Below are positions 1 to 8,950 of a stretch of DNA of 64,000 nt, piece by piece. Below the pieces are notes generated by a model. That model had not been told where the DNA came from and searched no databases. It saw only the letters and a program-made list of their open reading frames with translations. The position numbers and the translations under genes were made by a program. Each line of letters begins with the position of its first letter. Position 1 is the first letter of the stretch. Source of the DNA: Arthrobacter pigmenti. GTDB lineage: Bacteria > Actinomycetota > Actinomycetes > Actinomycetales > Micrococcaceae. The stretch is from contig NZ_JAATJL010000001.1 of NCBI RefSeq assembly GCF_011927905.1, forward strand, positions 2,418,001-2,482,000, written 5' to 3'.

Positions 1-12
1 CTTGGGGGGCAT
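1..12 (-). CDS. rpsK: 30S ribosomal protein S11, first four codons (partial)
   Basis: Only the start of the gene lies in the window. The complement of the first 12 bases is an ATG followed by codons for P-P-K, the usual N-terminus of actinobacterial S11. A good ribosome binding site, AGGAG on the minus strand, sits about 5 bases before the ATG. The position directly after rpsM matches the conserved order infA-rpmJ-rpsM-rpsK-rpoA-rplQ. The identification rests on four residues plus synteny. Confidence 0.8.
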
Positions 13-126
13 TACTTCTCCTACGAAGGTTTAGTTGAGGGGGCTAAGACTGCCGCTGTGGGCTCATGACCGCCGGGTTCCCTGGCTTAGCGAGCTCTGC
101 GAGCTAAGTTAGGGGGCGGTTAGGGA

Positions 127-504
127 TCAGCGGCCGGCCTTCTTCTTGCCTGCGACGGTGCGCTTGGGGCCCTTGCGGGTGCGCGCGTTGGTCTTGGTGC
201 GCTGTCCACGCACGGGAAGGCCGCGGCGGTGCCGGATGCCTTCGTAGCTGCCGATCTCCACCTTGCGGCGAATATCTGCGGCCACTTCACGGCGGAGATC
301 ACCCTCGACCTTGTAGTTGCCTTCGATGTAGTCGCGGAGCTGAACAAGCTCAGCGTCGCTGAGATCCTTGACGCGCGTGTCCGGGTTGATACCCGTTTCA
401 GCAAGCGTCTGATCTGCACGGGTCTTGCCCACGCCGTAGATGTAGGTAAGCGCGATGACTACCCGCTTTTCGCGGGGAATGTCTACGCCTGCGAGACGTG
501 CCAT
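127..504 (-). CDS. rpsM: 30S ribosomal protein S13
   Basis: This 125-residue small-subunit head protein contacts 16S rRNA, the P-site tRNA and 50S bridges. It begins [15 protein letters not shown], the family N-terminus, includes the TYIYGVG segment, and ends in the usual basic Lys/Arg tail. The reading frame is open for 36 more codons upstream. I chose the internal ATG because a strong AAAGGAG ribosome binding site lies just before it and homologues start there. It lies between rpmJ and rpsK. Confidence 0.97.
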   Translation of the reverse strand: MARLAGVDIPREKRVVIALTYIYGVGKTRADQTLAETGINPDTRVKDLSDAELVQLRDYIEGNYKVEGDLRREVAADIRRKVEIGSYEGIRHRRGLPVRGQRTKTNARTRKGPKRTVAGKKKAGR

Positions 505-674
505 AGTGGCGGTTCTCCTTTGGATTACCGGAGGTCTGATGCAGGGCGTTCCGGAAAGCTCCGGTCCCCGGCCTCCGTACCGGGGGTGTGGGTTCAACTG
601 GACCGTGTCCAAGGTTGAACCTTGCCTTGCTTTATCTAAGTGTTGCTACGCGTGGGTGACCCTCAAAGGAGGAT

Positions 675-788
675 TCAGCCCTGGCGCTGCTTGTGGCGCG
701 GGTTTTCGCAGATTACGAGTACATTGCCCTTGCGGCGAACCACCTGGCACTTGTCGCAAATCCGCTTCACGCTCGGCTGGACCTTCAT
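675..788 (-). CDS. rpmJ: 50S ribosomal protein L36
   Basis: A 37-residue protein read directly from the complement, beginning [14 protein letters not shown] and ending KQRQG. The zinc-ribbon ligands are visible as Cys11, Cys14, Cys27 and His32, so this is the zinc-binding (C+) form of L36, a 23S rRNA-binding protein of the large subunit. It sits between infA and rpsM as in most bacteria. Confidence 0.97.
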   Translation of the reverse strand: MKVQPSVKRICDKCQVVRRKGNVLVICENPRHKQRQG

Positions 789-861
789 GGTTTTCCTTTG
801 CGTTCTTGCAGTTTGTGCTTTGTCTTAGTGCCGGCTTGACACTAAGACCTGAAACAAACGT

Positions 862-1083
862 CTACTTGTAGCGGTAGACGATACGACCCCTGGTGAGGTC
901 GTAAGGGCTAAGCTCCACTACCACCCGGTCCTCGGGGAGGATTCGAATGTAGTGCTGACGCATCTTTCCCGAGATGTGGGCGAGGACAATGTGTCCGTTG
1001 GCCAGCTCAACGCGGAACATCGCGTTGGGCAGAGCCTCGTTCACAGTGCCTTCAATCTCAATGACACCGTCTTTCTTGGCCAT
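862..1083 (-). CDS. infA: Translation initiation factor IF-1
   Basis: This 73-residue single OB-fold protein binds the 30S A site during initiation. It begins [14 protein letters not shown] and ends RGRIVYRYK, covering the whole family. The frame is open further upstream, but this ATG matches homologues and is preceded by a GGAGGAT ribosome binding site. It heads the infA-rpmJ-rpsM-rpsK cluster. The 282-base space before it, up to map, holds an imperfect hairpin and suggests separate transcription from map. Confidence 0.97.
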   Translation of the reverse strand: MAKKDGVIEIEGTVNEALPNAMFRVELANGHIVLAHISGKMRQHYIRILPEDRVVVELSPYDLTRGRIVYRYK

Positions 1084-1260
1084 ATCCTCCGCTAACTTCG
1101 GTGTCCACAGCTCGCGCAGTGGACGGCTTTGGGGTTTTGATTGCTGGATCCGCGGACACCTGACTCGCGACGCTTCGGTGAACGCAACAGATTCAACTGA
1201 AACGATCCGTCCGAAGGGATGGCACGCAAAAGGGCGCAGAAGCAGAGACAACCAACAAAG

Positions 1261-1288
1261 AACTTTACGCTACCTGACGCGCAAAGTT
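1261..1288 (-). terminator. Possible terminator or leader hairpin between map and infA
   Basis: Arms 1261-1270 and 1279-1288 pair at 9 of 10 positions (AACTTTACGC against GCGCAAAGTT) around an 8-base loop. On the minus strand the hairpin is followed by a T-rich stretch, as in a weak intrinsic terminator for map. It could equally be part of the infA leader. Confidence 0.3.
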
Positions 1289-1365
1289 AAATCGTCCGGT
1301 CCTCGACCGCTCGCGGTCCGGCCCCGCCGGTTGGATAAGCCAGACCCGCTGGGGTACCCAAACGA

Positions 1366-2190
1366 TCAGTCGAGAGGCGCGACGTGGACACCCAGTTCAG
1401 CCAGGCGCGCAGCGCCGCCGTCTGCTGCGCTCAGAACCCAGATACCGCCGTCGTGCACGGCGACCGTGTGCTCCCATTGGGAAGCACGCTTGCCGTCTAC
1501 GGTGACAACTGTCCAGCCATCGTCCAGGACCGCGGTTTCCACGCCACCTTGAACAAGCATCGGCTCGATTGCGAGACAAAGCCCGGACCTGATCCTGGGG
1601 CCGCGGTGACTGGTGCGGTAGTTCAGGACATCCGGCGACTGGTGCATCTGGGTACCGATGCCGTGGCCCACGTAGTCCTGCAGGATCCCAAGTGGCGGGC
1701 CCTTCACAGCAGAGACGTAGTCATCGATGGCGCACCCTATATCGCCGACGTACTTACCGGTGGCCAATGCGGCAATTCCACGCCACATAGCATCCTCAGT
1801 CACAGTCGACAGCCGCTGGTCTTCCGGACGCGGCGTACCCACACTGACGGTGCGGGCTGAGTCCGAGTGCCAGCCACGGACCACGGCGCCGCCGTCGATC
1901 GAGATGATGTCACCGTCCTGGAGCACATAGTCTCCTGGAATCCCGTGCACAACCTCGTGATTGACGGAAGTGCAAATACTGTTTGGGAACCCGTGATAGC
2001 CGAGGAAGTTCGAGGTTGCGCCGGCATCCGCGAGCACGCCGGCGAACACAGTGTCCAACTCGCGGGTAGACACACCGACCCGTGCCGCTGCAACTGCCTG
2101 GTCCAGGGCACTGGAAAGAATCAGACCTGCTTCCCGCATGGTCCGAATCTGTTCGGTGGTCTTGTACTCAACCCGCTGCTGACGGAACAC
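1366..2190 (-). CDS. map: Methionine aminopeptidase, type I
   Basis: This 274-residue cytosolic metalloprotease removes the initiator methionine from new proteins. The pita-bread fold motifs are present: GYHGFPNSICTSVNHEVVHG carrying the substrate-binding His, the first metal Asp in GDIISIDGG, the second in WHSDSARTV, the metal His in YVGHGIG, and the glutamates near CLAIEPML and WEHTVAV. It starts with GTG four bases after the adk stop codon and belongs to the secY-adk-map unit, which couples protein export and maturation. Confidence 0.95.
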   Translation of the reverse strand: MFRQQRVEYKTTEQIRTMREAGLILSSALDQAVAAARVGVSTRELDTVFAGVLADAGATSNFLGYHGFPNSICTSVNHEVVHGIPGDYVLQDGDIISIDGGAVVRGWHSDSARTVSVGTPRPEDQRLSTVTEDAMWRGIAALATGKYVGDIGCAIDDYVSAVKGPPLGILQDYVGHGIGTQMHQSPDVLNYRTSHRGPRIRSGLCLAIEPMLVQGGVETAVLDDGWTVVTVDGKRASQWEHTVAVHDGGIWVLSAADGGAARLAELGVHVAPLD

Positions 2191-2193
2191 CGG

Positions 2194-2766
2194 CTACTGC
2201 GTCACCTTCAGCGCGGACATGACGCGCTCGGTCACTTCATCGATAGCGCCGATACCGTCCACACGCGTCACGATGCCGCGTGCCTCGTACTGGGAGACGA
2301 CCACCTCGGTCTGCTCGTGGTAGAGGTCCAGCCGGTGCCGGATGACAACCTCGTTGTCATCCGTACGTCCGTCCAGGCGCGCACGGCCAAGGAGGCGGCG
2401 AACCAGTTCTTCGTCATCCGCCGTGAGCTGCAGCACGACGTCGAGAGTCAGGTCATTCTGCTGCAGGATGTCATCCAGCTCGGTTACCTGGGCAGCCGTG
2501 CGGGGGTAGCCGTCCAGCAGGAAGCCGTCCTGGACGTCGTCTTCGGTGAGGCGCGCCCGGACCATGCTGTTGGTAACGCTGTCCGGAACGAAATCGCCGG
2601 CGTCCATGTACTTCTTGGCCTCGACGCCCAAGGGTGTTTCGTTCTTGACGTTCTCGCGGAAGATGTCGCCCGTGGAGATGGCGACCACGCCGAGGCGTTC
2701 CGAGATACGGGAAGCCTGTGTGCCCTTGCCCGAGCCCGGTGGTCCGATAATGAGCATCCGTGTCAT
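2194..2766 (-). CDS. adk: Adenylate kinase
   Basis: A 190-residue nucleotide kinase interconverting ATP + AMP and 2 ADP. The P-loop GPPGSGKGT is at residues 8-16, followed by the AMP-binding TGDIFRENV region and DGYPRT. The LID domain is the short form without the four-cysteine zinc site, as is usual in Actinobacteria. Its start codon overlaps the secY stop in an ATGA arrangement, so translation is probably coupled. Confidence 0.97.
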   Translation of the reverse strand: MTRMLIIGPPGSGKGTQASRISERLGVVAISTGDIFRENVKNETPLGVEAKKYMDAGDFVPDSVTNSMVRARLTEDDVQDGFLLDGYPRTAAQVTELDDILQQNDLTLDVVLQLTADDEELVRRLLGRARLDGRTDDNEVVIRHRLDLYHEQTEVVVSQYEARGIVTRVDGIGAIDEVTERVMSALKVTQ

Positions 2767-4097
2767 CGCAATAGCCCTTCGTAATGGCGCTGCTGAAGCT
2801 GCGCATCGATCTGCTTCACCGTCTCAAGGCCTACGCCCACCATGATGAGGATGGAGGTACCGCCGAACGGGAAGTTCTGGTTCGCGTTGATGGCGACCAG
2901 AGCGATCAGCGGAATGAGCGCCACAAAACCAAGATAGAGCGCGCCCGGCAACGTGATGCGGGAGAGCACATACTGCAGATACTCGGCGGTTGGCCGGCCC
3001 GCGCGGATGCCCGGGATAAACCCCCCGTACTTCTTCATGTTCTCGGAGACTTCCTCCGGATTGAATGTGATCGCCACGTAGAAGTACGTGAAGAATACGA
3101 TCATGCCGAAGTAGAGCGCCATATACAGCGGGTGGTCGCCGGTTGTCAGGTACGTGGTGATCCAGTTGACCCACTCCGGTGGCGGGGTCTCGCCGTCCGT
3201 CGGTGTATTGAACTGGGCGATGAGCGACGGCAAGTAAAGCATCGACGACGCGAAGATCACCGGGATGACACCGGCCATGTTCACCTTGATCGGAATGTAG
3301 GTGCTGCTGCCGCCCAGTGTCCTGCGGCCAACCATGCGCTTTGCATACTGGACCGGGATACGCCGCTGCGACTGCTCCACGAAGATCACAAGCATGACCA
3401 CAAGGATGCCGATAGCCAGCACTCCGAGGAACACGTTCCAGCCCTGGGTGCGGAGGATCTCGCCGAGGGACGTCGGGAAGCCTGCCGCGATAGCCGTGAA
3501 AATGAGCAGGGACATGCCGTTACCGACGCCCCTCTCGGTGATGAGCTCGCCCATCCACATGATGAGGCCGGTACCGGCGGTCAGCGTGATGATCAACAGG
3601 ATGATGGTGATGAGGCTGTCATCCGGAATGATCGGCACGGGGCAATTTCCAAGCAGCGCTCCCGAACGCGCAAGCGACACCAGCGTCGTAGCGTTCAGAA
3701 GACCGAGGGCGATCGTAAGGTACCGGGTGTACTGAGTCAGCTTTGCCTGGCCCTGCGCGCCCTCCTGATGAAGTTCCTGGAAGCGGGGAATAACCACGCG
3801 CAGCAGCTGCGTGATAATGCTGGCCGTAATATACGGCATGATCCCGAGGGCAAAAACTGAAACCTGCAGCAGGGCGCCGCCGCTGAAGAGGTTGACGAAC
3901 TGGTAGAGGCCGCCCTCAGTATTGCCGAGCGACAAGCACTGTTGAACGTTGCCGTAATCGACACCAGGTGCTGGGATAAAGGCCCCCAGGCGGAAGATGG
4001 TGATGATCCCCAGCGTGAACAACAGCTTGCGCCGCAAGTCTGGCGTCCGGAAAGCCCGGCCAATAGCGCTAAGCAAGCGTCCTCCTGATTGAGTCAT
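2763..4097 (-). CDS. secY: Protein translocase subunit SecY
   Basis: The 444-residue channel subunit of the SecYEG translocon in the cytoplasmic membrane, with the expected ten hydrophobic segments. Recognisable family motifs are GIMPYITASIITQLL early and TFNPEEVSENMKKYGGFIPG late. It overlaps adk by four bases. A terminator hairpin and about 220 bases separate it from rplO, so it probably heads its own secY-adk-map transcript rather than being the last part of spc. Confidence 0.98.
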   Translation of the reverse strand: MTQSGGRLLSAIGRAFRTPDLRRKLLFTLGIITIFRLGAFIPAPGVDYGNVQQCLSLGNTEGGLYQFVNLFSGGALLQVSVFALGIMPYITASIITQLLRVVIPRFQELHQEGAQGQAKLTQYTRYLTIALGLLNATTLVSLARSGALLGNCPVPIIPDDSLITIILLIITLTAGTGLIMWMGELITERGVGNGMSLLIFTAIAAGFPTSLGEILRTQGWNVFLGVLAIGILVVMLVIFVEQSQRRIPVQYAKRMVGRRTLGGSSTYIPIKVNMAGVIPVIFASSMLYLPSLIAQFNTPTDGETPPPEWVNWITTYLTTGDHPLYMALYFGMIVFFTYFYVAITFNPEEVSENMKKYGGFIPGIRAGRPTAEYLQYVLSRITLPGALYLGFVALIPLIALVAINANQNFPFGGTSILIMVGVGLETVKQIDAQLQQRHYEGLLR

Positions 4098-4193
4098 AGT
4101 GGCCCTTCACGGGCAATTCACACCAACCGAGTCTAACGGTTGGAACCAGGCACAAAAGAACCTGGGGCCGCAAAGGCCGGTTAAACGAAACAA

Positions 4194-4230
4194 ACTCTTG
4201 GTGGACCGGAGATCCCGGCCCACCAAGAGT
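4194..4230 (-). terminator. Intrinsic terminator between rplO and secY
   Basis: Perfect 11-bp arms ACTCTTGGTGG (4194-4204) and CCACCAAGAGT (4220-4230) enclose a smaller CCGG/CCGG stem. On the minus strand the stem is followed by TTTGTTTCG, a usable T tract. It lies 86 bases after the rplO stop codon and would end the spc transcript. Two weaker inverted repeats, CCAACCG/CGGTTGG (4123-4143) and CCAGG/CCTGG (4146-4165), lie between it and secY, in what should be the secY promoter and leader. Confidence 0.75.
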
Positions 4231-4315
4231 CTAGTTGCTTCATGAGCTAGATCACAGTCGGCTTCCCCGACCGCTGCCCAGTCGCTGGCTGCGGCGGAGA
4301 AGCTACGGCTGAAAA

Positions 4316-4867
4316 CTAGAGCGCGGAGACCGTGCCGCCGGCGGCGGTGATCTTCTCGGCAGCGCTGGACGATACGGCATGCACCTTGACGTCCACCTTG
4401 ACCGAAAGGTCGCCGGTTCCGAGAACCTTCACGAGCTGGTTCTTGCGAACTGCACCCTTGGCGATCAGGCTGTCCACGGACACCTCTCCGCCTTCAGGGT
4501 AGAGCTCGTTCAGACGCTCCAGGTTGACTACCTGGTACTCAACGCGGAACGGGTTCTTGAAGCCGCGCAGCTTCGGCAGGCGCATGTGCAGCGGAAGCTG
4601 GCCGCCGGCAAAGCCGGCCTTGACCTGGTACCGGGCCTTGGTGCCCTTGGTACCGCGACCCGCGGTCTTACCCTTCGAGCCTTCACCACGACCCACTCGG
4701 GTCCTGGCAGTCTTTGCTCCCGGGGCGGGGCGAAGGTGGTGAACCTTCAGCGAGTGCACGCGGGGTGCACTTTCGGTGCTCTCCTGCGTGGCAGCCACCT
4801 TGGCGGCCGGCTTCTTGCGCGCCGGCTTCTTCTCGGTGGATTCCTCCACCGTCTTCTTCTCTGCCAT
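4316..4867 (-). CDS. rplO: 50S ribosomal protein L15, with N-terminal extension
   Basis: A 183-residue L15, longer than the usual 145-150 residues. About 35 extra N-terminal residues are rich in Lys, Ala, Glu and Ser. The conserved body begins near [15 protein letters not shown], followed by the Gly/Lys/Arg-rich [19 protein letters not shown] stretch that threads into 23S rRNA. It overlaps the rpmD stop codon by one base (TAATG). The extension may be a lineage trait; its role is unknown. Confidence 0.96.
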   Translation of the reverse strand: MAEKKTVEESTEKKPARKKPAAKVAATQESTESAPRVHSLKVHHLRPAPGAKTARTRVGRGEGSKGKTAGRGTKGTKARYQVKAGFAGGQLPLHMRLPKLRGFKNPFRVEYQVVNLERLNELYPEGGEVSVDSLIAKGAVRKNQLVKVLGTGDLSVKVDVKVHAVSSSAAEKITAAGGTVSAL

Positions 4868-5079
4868 TATTTGGCCTCCTCAACCTTCACGAGGTGCGGA
4901 ACCGTGTTGACCATGCCGACCGTCACGGCATCAGCATCTCGGACAACGGTGTGTCCAATCCGCTTCAGGCCGAGTGAGCGAAGGGTGTCCCGCTGGTTCT
5001 GCTTACCGCCGATGACGGACTTGATCTGTGTGATTTCCAGCTTTGCGGAGCTGGCAACCAGACGCTTCGGAGTTGCCAT
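4867..5079 (-). CDS. rpmD: 50S ribosomal protein L30
   Basis: A 70-residue L30 beginning [21 protein letters not shown], of normal family length. Both ends overlap neighbours by a single base through TAATG junctions (with rpsE before and rplO after), so rpsE, rpmD and rplO are very likely translationally coupled. Confidence 0.97.
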   Translation of the reverse strand: MATPKRLVASSAKLEITQIKSVIGGKQNQRDTLRSLGLKRIGHTVVRDADAVTVGMVNTVPHLVKVEEAK

Positions 5080-5813
5080 TACGCACCTGCCTTCTGATCC
5101 TGCATAGCGCGCAGCATCGATGTGGAGGCAACCTCGTCCAGCGGGAGTCCGCGGCGTGCAGCCACAGCCTGGGGCTCTTCGAGCCGCTTCAGCGCGTCAA
5201 CGGTTGCGTGAACAATGTTGATGGCGTTGGAGGATCCCAGCGACTTCGACAGGACGTCGTGGATACCCACGCATTCAAGCACCGCGCGCACCGGGCCGCC
5301 GGCAATAACACCGGTACCGGGGGACGCGGGGCGAAGGAGCACGACGCCGGCAGCGGCCTCACCCTGTACCAGGTGGGGCACGGTGCCGCCGATGCGCGGG
5401 ACCTTGAAGAAGGACTTCTTGGCTTCCTCAACTGCCTTGGAAATAGCCGAAGGTACTTCCTTGGCCTTCCCGTAGCCGACGCCGACCATGCCGTTGCCGT
5501 CACCGACGACAACCAGCGCGGTGAAGCTGAAGCGTCGACCGCCCTTGACGACCTTGGCAACACGGTTGATCGACACGACGCGTTCTACGAACTTGTCCTT
5601 GTCGTCGCCCCGCCCGCCATCGCGACCTCCACGGCCACCGTCACGACCTCCGCGGCCGCCGTCACGGCCACCGCGCTCACCCCGACGGCCGCCGCGGCGG
5701 TCATCGGTGTTGGACGCAGTCTCAGTGGACTCGGCTGCGGGAGCAACAGTCGCAGGCTGATCAGCCTTTGCTGTATTCAATGAAGCTTCCTTTGCGTTGT
5801 TTTGCTCGGTCAC
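5079..5813 (-). CDS. rpsE: 30S ribosomal protein S5, with RGG-repeat N-terminal extension
   Basis: A 244-residue S5, against about 165 in E. coli. Residues 75-244 form the conserved S5 body: [20 protein letters not shown], the GYGKAKEVP loop important for decoding accuracy, and the C-terminal domain. Residues 1-74 are an extra tail, first Ala/Thr-rich and then Arg/Gly/Asp-rich with three exact GGRDGGR units at residues 48-68. It starts with GTG overlapping the rplR stop (GTGA). Arg/Gly tails bind RNA in other proteins, so contact with rRNA or mRNA is a reasonable but untested guess. Confidence 0.96.
   Translation of the reverse strand: MTEQNNAKEASLNTAKADQPATVAPAAESTETASNTDDRRGGRRGERGGRDGGRGGRDGGRGGRDGGRGDDKDKFVERVVSINRVAKVVKGGRRFSFTALVVVGDGNGMVGVGYGKAKEVPSAISKAVEEAKKSFFKVPRIGGTVPHLVQGEAAAGVVLLRPASPGTGVIAGGPVRAVLECVGIHDVLSKSLGSSNAINIVHATVDALKRLEEPQAVAARRGLPLDEVASTSMLRAMQDQKAGA
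5610..5672 (-). repeat. Three tandem 21-nt units inside rpsE
   Basis: These 63 bases encode GGRDGGR three times (residues 48-68 of S5). Copies are nearly identical at the DNA level, which points to recent slippage expansion and makes copy number a likely strain variable. Confidence 0.85.
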
Positions 5814-6193
5814 AGTGCCAGCCCGCCTTCGCGTGCGCCGTCTGCGATTGCGGCAATCCGGCCGTGGTACTTGTTGCCACCACGGTCGAAGACGACTGCC
5901 TCGATGCCGGCTGCCTTTGCCCGCTCAGCGACGAGTTCACCAACGCGCTTGGCCTTGGCGGTCTTGTCCCCTTCGAACACCCGAAGGTCCGCTTCGAGGG
6001 TAGATGCCGATGCAACGGTGACGCCCTTGGTGTCGTCCACGACCTGCACGAATACGTGCCGTGCGGAGCGGTTGACGACCAGACGCGGACGAACAGCGGT
6101 GCCGGTGATGCGCTTGCGGACCCGAAGGTGCCGGCGTCCACGCTGTGCGGACTTGCTCTTTGAGCTGCGCTTCTTGTTGATGCTCAGTGCCAT
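5810..6193 (-). CDS. rplR: 50S ribosomal protein L18
   Basis: A 127-residue 5S rRNA-binding protein of the central protuberance. It starts [19 protein letters not shown] and contains the family [20 protein letters not shown] segment and the C-terminal [21 protein letters not shown]. It sits three bases after rplF and overlaps rpsE by four bases. Confidence 0.97.
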   Translation of the reverse strand: MALSINKKRSSKSKSAQRGRRHLRVRKRITGTAVRPRLVVNRSARHVFVQVVDDTKGVTVASASTLEADLRVFEGDKTAKAKRVGELVAERAKAAGIEAVVFDRGGNKYHGRIAAIADGAREGGLAL

Positions 6194-6195
6194 GG

Positions 6196-6732
6196 TTACT
6201 TACCAGCCTTTCCGACCTTGCGGCGGATAACCTCGCCAGCGTAACGGATGCCCTTGCCCTTATAGGGATCCGGGCGCCGCAGCTTGCGGATATTAGCAGC
6301 AACTTCGCCGACCTGCTGCTTGTTGATGCCGGAGACGGAGAGCTTGGTGGGGCCTTCCACGGTGAGCGTGATGCCCTCGGGTGCCTTGACAGCCACAGGG
6401 TGGCTGTAGCCCAGTGCGAACTCCAGGTCTGAACCCTTCGCCTGCACACGGTAACCGGTGCCGACAATTTCGAGGTTCTTCTTGTAGCCCTCAGTCACAC
6501 CCGTGATCATGTTGGAGATCAGGGTGCGGGTCAGGCCGTGCAGCGACCGCGATTCGCGCTCGTCGTTCGGGCGGGAGACGGTGATCGTGCTCTCGTCGAG
6601 CGATACCTGGATGGGGCTGGCCACAGTGTGGCTCAGTTCGCCCTTGGATCCCTTGACTGAGACGAGGCTGCCGTCAAGCTTTACCTCAACGCCCGCAGGC
6701 ACGGTGATGGGGAGACGTCCAATACGTGACAT
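6196..6732 (-). CDS. rplF: 50S ribosomal protein L6
   Basis: A 178-residue L6 with the two tandem L6 domains and the C-terminal signature [16 protein letters not shown], which lies near the factor-binding site by the sarcin-ricin loop. It begins [17 protein letters not shown], the standard N-terminus, and lies between rpsH and rplR. Confidence 0.98.
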   Translation of the reverse strand: MSRIGRLPITVPAGVEVKLDGSLVSVKGSKGELSHTVASPIQVSLDESTITVSRPNDERESRSLHGLTRTLISNMITGVTEGYKKNLEIVGTGYRVQAKGSDLEFALGYSHPVAVKAPEGITLTVEGPTKLSVSGINKQQVGEVAANIRKLRRPDPYKGKGIRYAGEVIRRKVGKAGK

Positions 6733-6752
6733 GTTTCTCTTTCCCTTTCCCG

Positions 6753-7151
6753 CTACCAGACGTAGGCGAGGACTTCCCCACCTACACCCTTCTTGGCTGC
6801 CTGACGGTCGGTGAGAAGACCGGAAGACGTGGACAGGATGGCAATGCCCAGCCCGCCCAGTACGTGCGGCAGGTTGGTGGACTTTGCGTATACACGCAGG
6901 CCAGGCTTTGAAATGCGCCGGATGCCCGCAATCGAACGCTGACGGTCTGGTCCGAACTTGAGGTCGATGGTGAGCTTCTTGCCCACTTCAGCTTCCTCTT
7001 CCTTCCAGCCGGCGATGTAGCCTTCGGCCTTCAGGATGTCTGCAACACGTGCCTTCAGCTTGCTGTATGGCATGGACACGGTGTCGTGGTATGCCGAGTT
7101 GGCGTTGCGGAGACGCGTGAGCATGTCTGCAACTGGATCTGTCATTGTCAT
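6753..7151 (-). CDS. rpsH: 30S ribosomal protein S8
   Basis: A 132-residue S8 that binds the central domain of 16S rRNA and in E. coli is the translational repressor of the spc operon. It begins [17 protein letters not shown]; a second ATG two codons in is a possible alternative start. The C-terminal [12 protein letters not shown] signature is intact. It directly follows rplE, with no rpsN between them. Confidence 0.97.
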   Translation of the reverse strand: MTMTDPVADMLTRLRNANSAYHDTVSMPYSKLKARVADILKAEGYIAGWKEEEAEVGKKLTIDLKFGPDRQRSIAGIRRISKPGLRVYAKSTNLPHVLGGLGIAILSTSSGLLTDRQAAKKGVGGEVLAYVW

Positions 7152-7245
7152 TGGGCTCTAGCCCTTCCTCGTAACGGTTTCCGGTTTCCGGCGGCGTGCA
7201 ACGTGAGTTGACCGACCGCGGGAACGGACCTGGAACGTAGTTGAA

Positions 7246-7821
7246 TTAGTCTTCGGATTTGAATGGGAAACCGAGCGCCTTGAGCAGGGCGCGGCCTTCG
7301 TCGTCGGTCTTGGCGGTGGTGACAACAGTGATGTCCATACCGCGGACACGGTCAATCTTGTCCTGGTCGATCTCGTGGAACATGGACTGCTCCGTGAGGC
7401 CAAAGGTGTAGTTGCCGTTGCCGTCGAACTGGCGGCCGTTGAGTCCGCGGAAGTCGCGGATACGGGGCAGCGCCAGGGAGACCAGTCGATCAACGAATTC
7501 CCACATGCGGTCGCCGCGCAGTGTCGCGTGGGCGCCGATCGGCATGCCCTCGCGAAGCTTGAACTGTGCGATCGATTTGCGGGCTTTGGTGACCTGCGGC
7601 TTCTGACCGGTGATCTGGGTGAGGTCGCGGACCGCACCGTCGATGAGCTTGGAGTCCTTTGCAGCATCTCCGACGCCCATGTTCACGACGACCTTGACGA
7701 GCCGGGGAACCTGGTTGACGTTGCTGTAGCTGAACTCTTCCAGCAGCGCCGACTTGATCTCGGATGCGTAGCGGGTCTTCAGGCGCGGGGCGATCTTGGT
7801 TTCTACGGCTTCAGTAGTCAT
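7246..7821 (-). CDS. rplE: 50S ribosomal protein L5
   Basis: A 191-residue L5 that binds 5S rRNA and touches the P-site tRNA elbow. The family signature [13 protein letters not shown] and the [20 protein letters not shown] region are present. It overlaps the rplX stop codon by one base (TAATG). The 94 bases between its end and rpsH are too short for an S14 gene. Confidence 0.98.
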   Translation of the reverse strand: MTTEAVETKIAPRLKTRYASEIKSALLEEFSYSNVNQVPRLVKVVVNMGVGDAAKDSKLIDGAVRDLTQITGQKPQVTKARKSIAQFKLREGMPIGAHATLRGDRMWEFVDRLVSLALPRIRDFRGLNGRQFDGNGNYTFGLTEQSMFHEIDQDKIDRVRGMDITVVTTAKTDDEGRALLKALGFPFKSED

Positions 7822-8198
7822 TAGAGATCCTTCCCTGATGCCTTGGCGACGCGGATACGGACCGTGCGCTCACGGCCGTCCCGCTCCACGGTTTCGGTGC
7901 GGTAACCGACGCGGGTGGGCTTCTTGGTCTCCGGGTCTACGACTGCAACGTTGCTGATGTGAATGGAAGCTTCAATAGTCTCGATGCCACCGGTCTTGGT
8001 GCCGCGCTGCGACTGTCCGACCTTGGTGTGCTTCGTGATCCGATTGATGCCCTCAACCAGCACGCGGTTGCTCTCGGGGAACACCTTGAGAACCTTGCCC
8101 TGCTTGCCGCGGTCTCCGCCGCGGTCCTGCTTGGCGCCAGTGATGACCTGAACCAGGTCGCCCTTCTTGATCTTCAACTTCGATCGGGTCTGAGCCAT
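7821..8198 (-). CDS. rplX: 50S ribosomal protein L24
   Basis: A 125-residue assembly-initiator protein with an N-terminal KOW motif ([20 protein letters not shown], residues 8-27) followed by the [12 protein letters not shown] segment. It lies two bases downstream of rplN, inside the spc block. Confidence 0.97.
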   Translation of the reverse strand: MAQTRSKLKIKKGDLVQVITGAKQDRGGDRGKQGKVLKVFPESNRVLVEGINRITKHTKVGQSQRGTKTGGIETIEASIHISNVAVVDPETKKPTRVGYRTETVERDGRERTVRIRVAKASGKDL

Positions 8199-8200
8199 GA

Positions 8201-8569
8201 CTACAGCACCTCCGGGGCCAGTGAGATGATCTTCATGAAGCGCTTGTCGCGAAGTTCGCGACCGACTGGGCCGAAGATACGGGTTCCGCGAGGGTCGCCG
8301 TCGCCCTTGAGGATAACGGCAGCGTTCTCGTCGAACTTGATGTAGGAACCATCCGCGCGGCGGCGTTCCTTCTTGGTGCGGACGATGACGGCCTTGACCA
8401 CATCGCCCTTCTTGACGTTCCCGCCAGGGATTGCGTCCTTTACGGTGGCGACGATGACGTCGCCAATACCTGCGTAGCGACGGCCGGATCCGCCGAGAAC
8501 ACGAATGGTAAGGATTTCCTTAGCACCAGTGTTGTCGGCGACCTTCAGTCGCGACTCCTGCTGAATCAC
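8201..8569 (-). CDS. rplN: 50S ribosomal protein L14
   Basis: A 122-residue L14, a highly conserved protein at the 30S interface, beginning with a GTG codon ([19 protein letters not shown]). An AGGAG ribosome binding site lies 5-6 bases upstream. It is the first gene of the spc block: a terminator closes the S10 block about 330 bases upstream, and the space between looks like a promoter and structured leader. Confidence 0.97.
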   Translation of the reverse strand: MIQQESRLKVADNTGAKEILTIRVLGGSGRRYAGIGDVIVATVKDAIPGGNVKKGDVVKAVIVRTKKERRRADGSYIKFDENAAVILKGDGDPRGTRIFGPVGRELRDKRFMKIISLAPEVL

Positions 8570-8896
8570 TATCTACTCCTTGCGTCGCGCTGGTTCTCAG
8601 CCCGAAGTACTGCGTACGGAATGAGCCTTGCGGAACGGTTGATCGGGGTGTCTCTGGGCCTGCCTGGATTTTGCCAGTAAAGGCCTAAACGCCCGTGCCC
8701 AAAGCATTTACTTCCCAGGACGCGGAGCGCAGGGAAGTACTATGCCGGAGCACGATTGTTTACGAGGTTTCATGACGGCGCGTAATACCGTGCACAGGAA
8801 CTGAGCACAGAAGGCGCCATACAAACTCAATATCCTAACACGTTTCACCGGCCCTACCCCACCAGCACACGACGGGCGGCGCTCGGCGAATACGCA
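8570..8896 (-). promoter_or_regulatory. spc-operon promoter/leader region before rplN
   Basis: No gene is seen in these 327 bases. Two hairpins lie in the expected leader. The arms of one are TACTTCCC (8709-8716) and GGGAAGTA (8732-8739). The other is a two-part stem, GGCCT + CTGG against CCAG + AGGCC (8657-8685), with an internal loop and the apical loop ATTTTG. A TAGGAT -10-like box occurs near 8830 on the minus strand, but no convincing -35 was found. The leader is long enough for r-protein autoregulation; this is inference only. Confidence 0.45.
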
Positions 8897-8930
8897 GAGG
8901 CCCCCCGCTTCCAAAGAAACGGGGGGCCTC
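8897..8930 (-). terminator. Terminator after rpsQ, end of the S10 block
   Basis: Perfect 11-bp GC-rich arms, GAGGCCCCCCG (8897-8907) and CGGGGGGCCTC (8920-8930), with a 12-base loop, lie 20 bases after the rpsQ stop codon. There is no strong T tract, which is common for actinobacterial terminators. Confidence 0.7.
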
Positions 8931-8950
8931 CATGCTGAACTGATCGAGCC

